From: Bradyrhizobium barranii subsp. barranii | GTDB lineage: Bacteria; Pseudomonadota; Alphaproteobacteria; Rhizobiales; Xanthobacteraceae | Reading direction: 5' to 3' | Assembly (NCBI RefSeq): GCF_017565645.3 | Contig: NZ_CP086136.1 | Span: forward strand, 7,485,501 to 7,549,500 | DNA: 64,000 nt | Shown here: in pieces, positions 46,155-54,317 of the stretch | Layout of the letters: the number at the start of each line of letters is the position of its first letter | Numbering within the stretch: the first letter of the stretch is position 1 | Program-made: the position numbers and the translations under genes | The notes under the pieces: generated by a model | Database searches by the model: none | Seen by the model: only the letters and a program-made list of their open reading frames with translations | Told to the model about the DNA's origin: nothing

Positions 46155-47090
46155 TCACCCGATCTCGAAGGCGTCGGCGGCAAGATGGGCAAGCTTGTCG
46201 TGCCAGTGCTGCGCGATCTGCAATCGCGTCGGCACCCAGACGCGATCGCGCTTGCCGATATAGTCGAGGAAGCGGATCAGTCCCGCGGCACGGCCGGGCC
46301 GGCCGGCAAGACGGCAGTGCAGCCCCACCGACATCATCTTCGGCGCGGTCTCGCCCTCGGCATAGAGCACGTCGAAGGCGTCCCTCAGATAGGTGAAGAA
46401 CTGCTCGCCTTCGGCAAACCCCTGCGGGTTGATGAAGCGCATGTCGTTGGCGTCAAGCGTATAGGGAATGATGAGCTGCTTGCCGTTCGCGCCTTTGACC
46501 CAATAGGGCAGATCGTCGGCATAGGAGTCGCAGAGATAGAGGAAGCCGCCCTCCTCCATCAGGAGGCGGTTGGTGTTGATCGAGGAGCGCCCGGTGTACC
46601 AGCCGAGCGGCCGCGAGCCCGTCGCCTCGGTGTGGACGCGAATGGACTCGGCGATCTCGGCGCGCTCCTGCGCCTCGGTCATGTCCTTGTGCTCGATCCA
46701 TTTCAGGCTGTGGCTTGCGATGTCCCAGCCTGACTCCTTCATCGCCGCGACAATCTCGGGATTCCGCTTCAGCGCGGTGGCAACGCCGAACACGGTGGTC
46801 GGCCACTTCCGCTCGTTGAACATCCGCCACAGCCGCCAGAAGCCGGCGCGCGAGCCATATTCGAACATCGACTCGATATTGGCGTGGCGCTGGCCCGGCC
46901 AGGGCTGCGCGCCGAGGACGTCGGACAGAAACGCTTCCGAGGCGCGATCGCCGTGCAAGATGTTGTTCTCGCCGCCTTCCTCGAAGTTGACGACGAACTG
47001 CACCGCGACCCGCGCGTTGTCAGGCCATTGCGGATGCGGCGGGTTGCGGCCGTAACCACGGAGATCGCGCGGGTAGCGAGTATCCGTCAC
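46155..47090 (-). CDS. puuE: allantoinase PuuE (polysaccharide deacetylase-like)
   Basis: A 311-residue metal-independent-type allantoinase of the polysaccharide-deacetylase fold. Typical motifs are DLRGYGRNPPHPQWPDNARV, FVVNFEEGGENNILHGD, WDIASHSLKWIEH and PLGWYTGRSSINTNRLLMEE. It hydrolyses allantoin to allantoate, the substrate for AllC at 24613. It starts directly after the DUF3830 stop and overlaps or abuts the UraD-UraH gene, so the three form a tight operon. Confidence 0.93.
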   Translation of the reverse strand: MTDTRYPRDLRGYGRNPPHPQWPDNARVAVQFVVNFEEGGENNILHGDRASEAFLSDVLGAQPWPGQRHANIESMFEYGSRAGFWRLWRMFNERKWPTTVFGVATALKRNPEIVAAMKESGWDIASHSLKWIEHKDMTEAQERAEIAESIRVHTEATGSRPLGWYTGRSSINTNRLLMEEGGFLYLCDSYADDLPYWVKGANGKQLIIPYTLDANDMRFINPQGFAEGEQFFTYLRDAFDVLYAEGETAPKMMSVGLHCRLAGRPGRAAGLIRFLDYIGKRDRVWVPTRLQIAQHWHDKLAHLAADAFEIG

Positions 47091-47504
47091 TCAGACTTCC
47101 TCGAAGCGGATCGGCAGGGCACCCTTCCAGAGCACGCTCTTGCCGAGGGTCGCAAGATTCTCGAGGCCCGAGGTCAGCGTGATGAAATGGTTGCCGGCGA
47201 GCTGGCCCATTTTGCTGGCGAAGTGTACGCCGCCATAGGCGAGCAGGATCTCGGTCTCGCTGATGCCGCCGGGATAGAGGATGATCTGACCCGGCGCGGG
47301 ATAGCTGGTGTGGTTCTCGTAGCCGACGCCGAAATCGAGATCGCCGAGCGGCATCCAGACGCCCTCGCCGCTCCAGCGCACATGGATGATGTGGCTTTCG
47401 AACGGCAGCGCCTTGCGGAACGCAGCGACGGTCTTGGGTGCCAGTTGCTCCTCGAAGCGGGCATCGAAGGTGAAGTCGCCGGCGCGGATAACGAGTTTGC
47501 TCAT
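47091..47504 (-). CDS. DUF3830-family protein
   Basis: A 137-residue protein matching the DUF3830 pattern (FDARFEEQLAPKTVAAFRKA, PFESHIIHVRWSGEGVWMPL, YGGVHFASKMGQLAGNHFI), a cyclophilin-like fold. ATG 47504 follows AGAGAG; the longer frame upstream would cover the promoter site. It heads the puuE operon and abuts puuE. The biochemical role is unknown; its strict link to the allantoin genes here makes a part in ureide chemistry or transport plausible. Confidence 0.8.
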   Translation of the reverse strand: MSKLVIRAGDFTFDARFEEQLAPKTVAAFRKALPFESHIIHVRWSGEGVWMPLGDLDFGVGYENHTSYPAPGQIILYPGGISETEILLAYGGVHFASKMGQLAGNHFITLTSGLENLATLGKSVLWKGALPIRFEEV

Positions 47505-47549
47505 CTCATCTCTCTGGATCGGGGGCCAAAGGCCCACGGGGAACTTTCA

Positions 47550-47566
47550 AGCAAAGAGCATTCCAT
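47550..47566 (-). promoter_or_regulatory. candidate sigma-54 promoter of the DUF3830-puuE operon
   Basis: On the minus strand ATGGAATGCTCTTTGCT has GG and GC spaced by exactly 10 bases, a full TTGC and the TGG at -24, with mismatches in the middle. It lies about 46 bases before the ATG at 47504. Confidence 0.45.
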
Positions 47567-47593
47567 CGGGCTTCGCGCAAGTGGCGCGGCCCG

Positions 47594-47881
47594 TCATCTG
47601 CGGTCGTAGGACCAGCCGAAAATACCGCTCCGACGCACCTCTGGCTCGGGCTCGGCGGCGGGCGCGGCCGAAGGGGGCGCCTCCTTCAGTTCCGCCTGTG
47701 GCGGAGGTGGAGGCGGCGCCGGCAGATTCTCGCATTTCATGGAGTAGACCAGCTTGCCGTCCGCGGTCCGCCCGATCGGGGCGCAGGGGTCTGGATGCGC
47801 TGCGGAGGTCTTTGGCGTGAGCTTAACCTGCGCGGCCGCCGGCGAGGCGATCAGGAGAAGGACCAGCAGATATTTCGACAT
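47594..47881 (-). CDS. secreted Pro/Ala-rich hypothetical protein
   Basis: A 95-residue protein with a signal peptide (MSKYLLVLLLIASPAAAQ), two Cys (DPCAPIGR and YSMKCEN) that could form a disulfide, and a Pro/Ala/Glu-rich tail (PAPPPPPPQAELKEAPPSAA) ending WSYDRR. It is probably periplasmic. ATG 47881 is used because the 7-codon extension upstream lacks a ribosome site. No domain is recognised. Confidence 0.65.
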   Translation of the reverse strand: MSKYLLVLLLIASPAAAQVKLTPKTSAAHPDPCAPIGRTADGKLVYSMKCENLPAPPPPPPQAELKEAPPSAAPAAEPEPEVRRSGIFGWSYDRR

Positions 47882-48134
47882 CGTTGTCGCCTGAGAACTC
47901 AATTTGCCTCATTGAACCGGATTGCCGGGGGCAAGTCCACCGGCGCTGCGGGCGCGATTGCCGAATATTGGGCCGGCGCTAGAAAATTTGCTCGCCCCAA
48001 CGTGATGGCCGCGCTTCGGATCGTGAAACCGGCCCGGCTGATATCCGGCAGGACACATCGCCATGTCAGCCACGAGCGCGAACACAGGAGACATTTTTCT
48101 CACAGCCTGAATCGCCGTCACGGGAGAAACAATC

Positions 48135-48350
48135 ATGCGAAAGACCTTTGCCATTCTCGGCGCCACCCTGATTGCCGCCGCCACCATCCAGACCGCCGCC
48201 GCGAGCGACCGCCACCACAGAAGCAAGGCACAACCGGCCCCGATCACCCAGTCGGTCCGCGACTCCAACGCGTTCTGGCCGTCGCAGCCGACCACACCCG
48301 ACTGGCAGCGCTACGCCAACGGCGCGCTGTCGGCACCGGCGGGACGGTGA
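48135..48350 (+). CDS. small secreted hypothetical protein
   Basis: A 71-residue protein with a signal peptide (MRKTFAILGATLIAAATIQT, AAASD cleavage) and a His/Arg-rich then Trp-containing mature part (NAFWPSQPTTPDWQRYANGA). GGGAG lies about 9 bases before the ATG. This kind of tiny secreted protein is common in Bradyrhizobium. Function unknown. Confidence 0.6.
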   Translation: MRKTFAILGATLIAAATIQTAAASDRHHRSKAQPAPITQSVRDSNAFWPSQPTTPDWQRYANGALSAPAGR

Positions 48351-48377
48351 TGCGGGCGTAGAACGCGGTTGCTGCGA

Positions 48378-48538
48378 CGTCTCTCGTGTCCCGGACGCGC
48401 TGCAACGCGCAAGCGTTGCTGCGCAGAGCCGGGACCCAAAAGCGACACGGTACAATGCGGAGAGTAGAATGCGGAGATATGGGCCCCGGCTCTGCAGCAC
48501 ACCGCAAGAGCGCTGCGCTGCGTCCGGGGCACGAGACG
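48378..48538. repeat. long imperfect inverted repeat (RPE-type)
   Basis: The left arm begins GTCTCTCGTGTCCCGGACGC and the right arm ends GCGTCCGGGGCACGAGAC, with matching inner segments (GAGCCGGGACCC versus GGGCCCCGGCTC). It is a ~160-bp palindromic element of a family that is abundant in these genomes (from memory). Confidence 0.75.
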
Positions 48539-48578
48539 GAGTATGGGGCAGCGGCGGCGTCCTCCAAGTGCCATTGTC

Positions 48579-48600
48579 ATTCCCCGCGCAGGCGGGGAAT
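48579..48600. repeat. REP hairpin ATTCCCCGC / GCGGGGAAT
   Basis: A perfect 9-bp stem with a GCAG loop, followed by TCCAGTACGC; a common intergenic palindrome. Confidence 0.7.
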
Positions 48601-48665
48601 CCAGTACGCCGCGGCCTCTCGGCTCAATCACAGCCGTCTCTGGAATGCTAGATCGCCCGGTCAAG

Positions 48666-49934
48666 TGTTTAGTCCGGAGACATGGCTGACACCTGTTCGG
48701 ACACATCACTGACAGGTTGGCCATTGGTCAAGTCGATCGATGCGACCTGCCAGCTGGCGAAGAAGATTCCGTAGTGGCCGTCACGAACCAGTGGCCGGAT
48801 GGCAAGGCGTTCGCGGGCGAAGGCCTGGGGAACTTTCCAGAAGCGTCCCTTGAAGGAGATGTAGGGTCTTGTCGATGAGACCCTGCGCACGATCTCGCCG
48901 CTGTCGTATTCGACGTTCGGAACGCGGGCCGGCATGGGGCGAGCACTTGGCCGGAAGCGATCGGCAGGGACCTGCATATCGAGGCCTTGGTGAGGCCGCT
49001 CCAGATTGTAGACCGGCCGCCAGGCGTCGAAGGCGCGCTGGACTTCCGGGAGAGTTCGGAAGCGGCGCATTGCAAACACCTCGGCCTTCAGGGTGCGATG
49101 GAAGCGCTCGTTCTTGCCGCGGGCCTGTGGGTGGCATGGCCTGGCGTGCACCACCCTGACGCCAAGCTTGAGCAGCCACACCTTCAGTCCGGTCCAACGA
49201 ATGCCGGACGTATCGCCCCAGGGTGAGCCATTGTCGGTGTAGAAGGCCTCTGGCAGGCCATAGCAGCGGAACGTCGTCGACAGGTGATTCTGCACGGTGA
49301 GACGCTGCTCGTCGGCACATGCCTTCAGGCACAGCACGTAGCGCGAGTGATCGTCGACGATGGTCAGCGGATGGCATCGTGTCCCGTCGGCCAGCGGCAG
49401 GTGGCCCTTGAAGTCCATCTGCCACAGCAGATTGGGAGCTTCCTTCTCGAACCGGTGGCCCGGATTGGGCGGCGCATTCTCACTCGGTTTGACCCGGCCG
49501 TTCCGACACAGGATCTGGTGCACCGTTGATGGCACAGGCACCGTCTGCCCGCCCCGCTTCAGGCAATGGGCAATCTTCCGTGCTCCCCAAGCCGGATGCT
49601 TGTCGCGTACAGCCAGGACTTCTACTTCGACCGCAGCCTCACTCCGCTTGGGCATCGCATGCGGGCGCCGGGAGCGGTCGGCCAGCTCCCGATCGCCGGC
49701 CTGCCAGCGCGCCAGCCACTTGTAGCCGACGTCAGGACTGATGTTGAACCGACGGCACAGTTCGCGCCGGTTGGCGCCCTCCTGCAAAGCCAGCCGCACA
49801 CACTCGTGACGCTGATCCATCACTGACACCTCGCTCCAAGGCATGGACGGCCTCCCGAATCGGACCAATCCAGCCAATGTTGATGTGTCAGCTATGTCTC
49901 CGAACACCCGTCAGTGATCTGTCCGGGCTAAACA
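48666..49934 (-). mobile_element. IS481-family insertion sequence, complete
   Basis: A 1269-bp element. Ends: TGTTTAGTCCGGAGACAT on the left and TGTTTAGCCCGGACAGAT on the right (read inward), each followed by a second related copy (TGTTCGGACACAT and TGTTCGGAGACAT). TCAAG is duplicated on both sides (48661-48665, 49935-49939). One intact transposase gene fills it. Intact ends, target duplication and an open frame suggest a recent insertion. Confidence 0.93.
48669..49844 (-). CDS. IS481-family transposase
   Basis: A 391-residue DDE transposase from ATG 49844 (MPWSEVSVMDQRHECVRLAL). An HTH (RRELCRRFNISPDVGYKWLA) is at about 20-45. The catalytic triad is visible as WQMDFKGHLP, FYTDNGSPWG and QARGKNERFHRTLK (D, D, E). 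Its stop falls within the left terminal repeat, as is normal for compact IS elements. The frame is intact, so the element may be active. Confidence 0.93.
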   Translation of the reverse strand: MPWSEVSVMDQRHECVRLALQEGANRRELCRRFNISPDVGYKWLARWQAGDRELADRSRRPHAMPKRSEAAVEVEVLAVRDKHPAWGARKIAHCLKRGGQTVPVPSTVHQILCRNGRVKPSENAPPNPGHRFEKEAPNLLWQMDFKGHLPLADGTRCHPLTIVDDHSRYVLCLKACADEQRLTVQNHLSTTFRCYGLPEAFYTDNGSPWGDTSGIRWTGLKVWLLKLGVRVVHARPCHPQARGKNERFHRTLKAEVFAMRRFRTLPEVQRAFDAWRPVYNLERPHQGLDMQVPADRFRPSARPMPARVPNVEYDSGEIVRRVSSTRPYISFKGRFWKVPQAFARERLAIRPLVRDGHYGIFFASWQVASIDLTNGQPVSDVSEQVSAMSPD

Positions 49935-50035
49935 TCAAGCCGGGCGATGACAGCGAGTGCTGCAGACGCACCAATGGCCGACGCGCTGACAGTCGCAGAC
50001 CCTTTGGCGATGGGCGGGCCGTCGCTCTCGGTCAT
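49928..50035 (-). CDS. possible very small protein truncated by the IS/REP
   Basis: ATG 50035 with AGGAA about 8 bases upstream opens a 35-codon frame, MTESDGPPIAKGSATVSASA then IGASAALAVIARLDV, ending at a TAG supplied by the IS terminal repeat. Restoring the pre-insertion REP would give VIARLDRAI as the natural end. Short hydrophobic, possibly membrane-associated; function unknown. Confidence 0.35.
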   Translation of the reverse strand: MTESDGPPIAKGSATVSASAIGASAALAVIARLDV

Positions 50036-50171
50036 CGTGTTCGTTCCTGTTGCGTCGCGACAGGATAACTCGCTTCCGCTTTTTTGGCGGCATAGCGAAC
50101 CTTGCCCGGACTTGCCGGTAGGTCAACCGAATGACCCCAACCGGACTTTGGCTGCGGGCCTCACGCATGCG

Positions 50172-50672
50172 CTACGCGGTTCGGGATGAACCCTGCATGA
50201 CACGCTTGACCACCATGGCCGCGATCCCCGCGAGCACGGCCTTTGCCTGCGGGGACGCAAGTATGTCGATGATCGGGTTCGACGGTTGGGCTTGCTCGTG
50301 AGGCTGGGCATCGCCACTGGCGAGGATATCCCGGAGCTGACCGGGCCTCCCATGCAGATCGGTGAGCACCTCGCCCAGTTCCTTCGGTTCGGGGGCCACT
50401 TGTCCCGGTAGCGCCACGCCGCGCGCGGCGGCTCGCTCCTGCAGCATCTTCACGAACGCCGCCCGTTCTTCCGGCGAAAGCTTGCCCAACGCTTCTATCG
50501 CTGCCTGCGCGTACTGGTCAGACGGCACGGCGTGTGACACATCACCATACCGTTTGAGAACCTCTTGATCGGAATAACCCTCCGACGGATTTCCTTGTTC
50601 GTATCGATCAACGAAATCCCGATACTCTTTCTGGAGTTGCCCACCGCCCAGTAACTCGTCAAGGATACCCAT
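50172..50672 (-). CDS. hypothetical protein behind a FixK-type box
   Basis: A 166-residue soluble protein (MGILDELLGGGQLQKEYRDF, VLKRYGDVSHAVPSDQYAQA, LSPEERAAFVKMLQERAAAR) with a hydrophobic C-terminal segment (DILASPQAKAVLAGIAAMVV). The N-terminal pattern recalls YidB-like or DUF937-related small proteins, but I cannot assign it. GAGGAG lies upstream of the ATG. A perfect FixK/FNR-type site is about 165 bases upstream, which suggests low-oxygen induction. Confidence 0.65.
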   Translation of the reverse strand: MGILDELLGGGQLQKEYRDFVDRYEQGNPSEGYSDQEVLKRYGDVSHAVPSDQYAQAAIEALGKLSPEERAAFVKMLQERAAARGVALPGQVAPEPKELGEVLTDLHGRPGQLRDILASGDAQPHEQAQPSNPIIDILASPQAKAVLAGIAAMVVKRVMQGSSRTA

Positions 50673-51110
50673 GTACAGCTCCTCCTTGCGTGATTTAGCT
50701 CAGGCTGCTTGCCACAGACAACCACACGTTTCCCTTGCGCGACATACGAGCGATATCGGCGTTACGCAGAAGATACAGGCGAAGAGTGCGGTCGCTCCGA
50801 TAGTTGCTACTTCCAAGGTAAACCCACGTTGAGAGTATTGACCTAGGTCAAAGGGTCATGGCGGCCGTGCAAACTGAAAGTTTTGCTTGTGAGGCGTGAG
50901 TGGACATTCCACGCGCGTGTCGCAATGATCGCTATTGTCCCTGCTGAAGCTTTTGGGTCCGGCCAAATGTGCGGTGCGCGATGGCAAATATTCGCAAGGG
51001 TCACCGTCGCGCGGTCCCCGCCCATCCTTTTGCTCTCCACAGGACCCGGTGACCGATGCGGATGGTCGCTCTGCGACGCCCGGCAATCCAGAGGAGCAAA
51101 AGATTCGTTT
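50673..51110. other. 438-bp regulatory spacer
   Basis: No supported gene; the minus-strand 101-codon frame in it has unconvincing composition. It holds the FixK-type box at 50838-50851 and is followed by the end of the AI-2E gene. G+C looks lower than in flanking DNA. Confidence 0.5.
50838..50851. promoter_or_regulatory. FixK/FNR-type box TTGACCTAGGTCAA
   Basis: A perfect 14-bp palindrome matching TTGA-N6-TCAA, the FixK2/FNR consensus of rhizobia. It lies upstream of the gene at 50672 (minus strand). On the plus side there is no nearby gene. Confidence 0.7.
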
Positions 51111-53036
51111 TTACGCCGGAGCAGCTGCCTTCGCCTGATCCGACGCATCAGGTTGCGCGGAGGTCACGTGAACGACTGCTTCCAAGGCTGCACCGAACGA
51201 CCCGCTTGCTACCAACGCGTTGGAAGCGTTTCCCACCGTTTCTGCGGCTCCCGTTCCCAGCAAAGCGAACAGGATACGGGTTGCGCCAATCCTTTTACTG
51301 AGCCCTCGAACGACGTGCTGAATCTTGGCGGTGGACGGCTGACTCAGATAGCAGACGCATACAAGCGCGGTGTTCGCCAATTCGAGCGAAAGCAATTTCG
51401 ACATTGATGAAGCATCAGCCTTTTCCGCAATTGCCTGAATCCCGCGGTACCGCAGAAGCTGCGCCAGCACAAGCGCCGTCGCCTCATCGAGTCGCCCGGC
51501 ACCAGGGATGCAAACGACCGAAATAGACGAGGTCGGCGGCTCCGGAATCGAAGCGTGCTCGGAGCCTGCTCGCTCGAATGTAATGGCAGCTCCGGGGCTT
51601 GAGCTTAGATCCGGGGAACTGGGTTCTGTTGCTTCCACGTCATGGCGTGCCCCCAGCTCAGCGACCAATTCTTCCACCGTTGAGACTACCCGATTTAATC
51701 GGTCCTGATCGAGGTGACCCAATTGACGGTCGGCCTCCGCGAGTCTCAGGCCTTTCAAGAGGATGTCGTCATAATAATTCTCAAGCGACGAGTCATTCAG
51801 GTATTCATGTGCCTGTTCCACCGCTTCAATGGGATCTCCCGCCAGCATTCGTTGATAAGCCAGTTGCGGCGGCGTCAGCGGTGGTCGGTCGCCAAGCATA
51901 ACGTCAAGAAATTTGAGGCGATCGACATGCCGCCCAAGGACGACGAGACAAATTGTTAAGGGCGTGGCCAACACCAGTCCGACCGGCCCCCAAAGCCACG
52001 TCCAGAATGACGCTGACAGGATAATTGCAATCGGGGAAAGACCCGAGCTATGCCCAAAAATCAAGGGTTCGAGGACCTGTCCTGCGAGCAACTCAAGCAC
52101 GACGAACAATGCCGCCGTAAGTATCAGCATCTGCCAGCCCGTGCCCACCGCCGCCGCGAGAATGAGAGGGAATACCGCAGATATCAATGCACCGATATAC
52201 GGTACAAATCGCATAATCATCGCGATCAGACCCCATAGCGGAGCCGAGGGGACACCGATGAATTCAAGACCTAAGCCTATTGCAAGACCGAACACGCCAT
52301 TGAACGCGATCTGGGTAAGAAAGAGCTTGCTCAGACGCTTACCGGCGTCGTCCAGGGCCGCAGTCGTGCGTTGAATATCCGCGGATCCGGCCAGTCGGAC
52401 AAGCCGATTCCTCAGATCTTCCCGCTGCAGCAGGACAAAGACAACAAAGATCACGACGATCCCTGTCGTCGTTAAAGGTGAAATCAGTGGCTGGATGATT
52501 GCGCCAAACGTCGACAGAGCACCAGGATCGGGTTGCCTTACCTCAACGGGTATGGGTATCGGCTTGTCTGAGGGCTGTCTGGTGAGTTCGCCGTCAGTAG
52601 GTCGACCGGCCCCATCTCGATTCTGCAACTCTGTCTTCAATTCTTTCAGAACTGTCGACGCCTGCTCCAATGTTCCAGAGCCGCCGCCCATTAAGCCGCG
52701 CAAGCTTTCGATCTTGTCACTCAATGTTTGTTGATAGCCTGGCAGCTTGGTGGCGAGCCGGGTCGCCTGCGAAACCATAAGACCGCCTAGACTAAATATG
52801 ATCGAGAATCCGATGAAGACGACCACCAGCACAGAAATCGTGCGCGGAATTCGCCAGGAACGTAAGCGCATCACGAAGGGCGCCATAACGAAACTCAGGA
52901 GAACTGCTAACGCGAAGGGAACAAAAATGTCACGACCGAAATAGAGCGCAGCAATTATCAACGCTGCGACGGCCATATTCGTCAGCACAGTCCCCCGCGG
53001 CTGTGCCAATCTCATTTGAGGAGATTTCTCTTCCAT
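51111..53036 (-). CDS. AI-2E family (PerM/TqsA-like) transporter with long C-terminal extension
   Basis: A 641-residue membrane protein starting ATG 53036. The N-terminal ~370 residues are the AI-2E transporter fold: hydrophobic pairs at ~15-80, a long periplasmic-type helical region, and the conserved PLWGLIAMIMRFVPYIGALI, GQVLEPLIFGHSSGLSPIAI and VLATPLTICLVVLGRH. Residues ~385-640 are a soluble extension not usual in the family (PIEAVEQAHEYLNDSSLENY, with a later Rossmann-like SVVCIPGAGRLDEATALVLA). The family exports autoinducer-2 or acts as a cation/proton antiporter; substrate unknown. Base composition is visibly lower in G+C than most of the window. Confidence 0.85.
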   Translation of the reverse strand: MEEKSPQMRLAQPRGTVLTNMAVAALIIAALYFGRDIFVPFALAVLLSFVMAPFVMRLRSWRIPRTISVLVVVFIGFSIIFSLGGLMVSQATRLATKLPGYQQTLSDKIESLRGLMGGGSGTLEQASTVLKELKTELQNRDGAGRPTDGELTRQPSDKPIPIPVEVRQPDPGALSTFGAIIQPLISPLTTTGIVVIFVVFVLLQREDLRNRLVRLAGSADIQRTTAALDDAGKRLSKLFLTQIAFNGVFGLAIGLGLEFIGVPSAPLWGLIAMIMRFVPYIGALISAVFPLILAAAVGTGWQMLILTAALFVVLELLAGQVLEPLIFGHSSGLSPIAIILSASFWTWLWGPVGLVLATPLTICLVVLGRHVDRLKFLDVMLGDRPPLTPPQLAYQRMLAGDPIEAVEQAHEYLNDSSLENYYDDILLKGLRLAEADRQLGHLDQDRLNRVVSTVEELVAELGARHDVEATEPSSPDLSSSPGAAITFERAGSEHASIPEPPTSSISVVCIPGAGRLDEATALVLAQLLRYRGIQAIAEKADASSMSKLLSLELANTALVCVCYLSQPSTAKIQHVVRGLSKRIGATRILFALLGTGAAETVGNASNALVASGSFGAALEAVVHVTSAQPDASDQAKAAAPA

Positions 53037-53220
53037 GGCGCGTCTTCCATGGCGCGGCTCATTCATCCCATACGTGGGTGAATTCTCCTTCGCGACACCA
53101 TCCTACACCGAACGAACTTGTTCCGACAGCCCGAGCATGCCGTTCAATGTCGCTAGCTCGTCTCATAGCGCGCGGGTTGACGCCCTCTCGGGTATTTTGC
53201 CGTCGGGCAACACAGAGACG

Positions 53221-53294
53221 CGTAGCCCGGACGGAGCCAACGGGTCGGCGCGAAGCCGCCGCACGATGACACGCTCCGTGCAATCCGGGCTACG
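53221..53294. repeat. REP-like element CGTAGCCCGGA / TCCGGGCTACG
   Basis: Perfect 11-bp inverted ends at 53221-53231 and 53284-53294 flank a ~50-base GC-rich core. It lies between the AI-2E gene and the next gene's stop. Confidence 0.8.
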
Positions 53295-53308
53295 GCGAGA
53301 ACAGGCGC

Positions 53309-53704
53309 CTAATAAGGCTGATAGTAGCCACGCGGACCGTAATAGGGACCGCCGCCATAATATCCCTGACCACCATAGTAAGGACCCGGGCCGTCATAAT
53401 AGCGATTCTCGTAGTACTCTTGGCGCCGGCTCTCTGCGATCGCACCTCCGATCAGACCTGCCGCCACGCCCATGAAGGCAAGCCCTGCCGCATTTGGACC
53501 CCGGCGATAGTAGCGGTGGCGGCGGGCGGCGCTGAAATCGGTCGCAACGGATCTGCTAGACGTCGCAGAGTTCGCGCTGACGGTCGGCGAACCGGCCGGC
53601 GCCGCAGACGAGGGCGAGACGGAAGCTGTCGCCAGAGCCAGACTCGCAAACGCAGCCAATGCGGTGTTGCGGCCAAACCTGGAATTTACGGGCCTATCGC
53701 TCAT
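53309..53704 (-). CDS. secreted Gly/Tyr-rich protein
   Basis: A 131-residue protein with a signal peptide (about 1-35, ALAAFASLALATASVSPSSA), one hydrophobic Gly-rich helix (AAGLAFMGVAAGLIGGAIAE) and a Tyr/Gly/Pro repeat tail (YYDGPGPYYGGQGYYGGGPY). Such proteins are common in Bradyrhizobium and probably sit in the envelope. Function unknown. Confidence 0.75.
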   Translation of the reverse strand: MSDRPVNSRFGRNTALAAFASLALATASVSPSSAAPAGSPTVSANSATSSRSVATDFSAARRHRYYRRGPNAAGLAFMGVAAGLIGGAIAESRRQEYYENRYYDGPGPYYGGQGYYGGGPYYGPRGYYQPY

Positions 53705-53993
53705 CTCACCGTCCTTTGCTCTCGCTCAAAGTCAAAATATGAAACGATCCACAACGTGCAAACCATTGAAAAGTTTCGTGATCGCGGCAATCTGCCACGC
53801 TTCGAACGATTGTAAACCGAACGACCAGATGCAGCTTGAACCACTCAACCTGAGCGGATAATGAACAGCCGCGCCGTTTTTCGGTCGCCGTAAGCGTTTC
53901 ACGTGAACCAACGCATCAACCGACGCCGTCGGGATCGATGCATTTTCGCAGGTTCAACGTGACTGACGCGTCCTTTTCCTCAAGAGAAATCAG

Positions 53994-54251
53994 ATGATTG
54001 CGGTTCGCAAACTGCCGGCGCGCTATGCGCCGATCGTGATGCCATTTGTGCTGTCCATCCTCATGACGGCCGTGGTGTCGGTCATTTCGACGCTCCGGAG
54101 CCTCGGCGCGACGCCGGCGTTCCTCGCGACCTGGCCGGGCGCCTGGGCGCTGTCATGGCTCGTCGCCTTTCCCACGCTGCTGATGGTGCTGCCACTGGTC
54201 CGACGGATCGTGGCGTGCGTCGTCGCTTCCCCATCTCAACCAGGCCGATAG
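53994..54251 (+). CDS. DUF2798-family membrane protein
   Basis: An 85-residue protein with two hydrophobic helices (APIVMPFVLSILMTAVVSVI and AWALSWLVAFPTLLMVLPLV) joined by a loop containing FLATWPGAWALSW, the DUF2798 pattern. AAGAGA lies about 8 bases upstream of the ATG. It is an inner-membrane protein of unknown function, monocistronic. Confidence 0.8.
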   Translation: MIAVRKLPARYAPIVMPFVLSILMTAVVSVISTLRSLGATPAFLATWPGAWALSWLVAFPTLLMVLPLVRRIVACVVASPSQPGR

Positions 54252-54317
54252 CCGGCGCGGACGGCGGCACACGAAGCACGCCGTCCCGCTTCCATGATTG
54301 CTCCTGCGGGAGTGATC

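Larger units (their letters stand above)
48351..48665. other. repeat-dense spacer next to IS481
   Basis: No gene. It is made of at least three repeat units: a long imperfect inverted repeat at 48378-48538, a hairpin at 48579-48600, and the left half of a REP palindrome at 48652-48660 interrupted by the IS element. Confidence 0.75.
48652..49948. repeat. REP palindrome split by IS481
   Basis: ATCGCCCGG (48652-48660) and CCGGGCGAT (49940-49948) are perfect complements. Removing the IS and one TCAAG copy restores ATCGCCCGG-TCAAG-CCGGGCGAT, a 9-bp stem with a 5-base loop, a known abundant REP form. The IS thus went into the loop. Confidence 0.85.
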
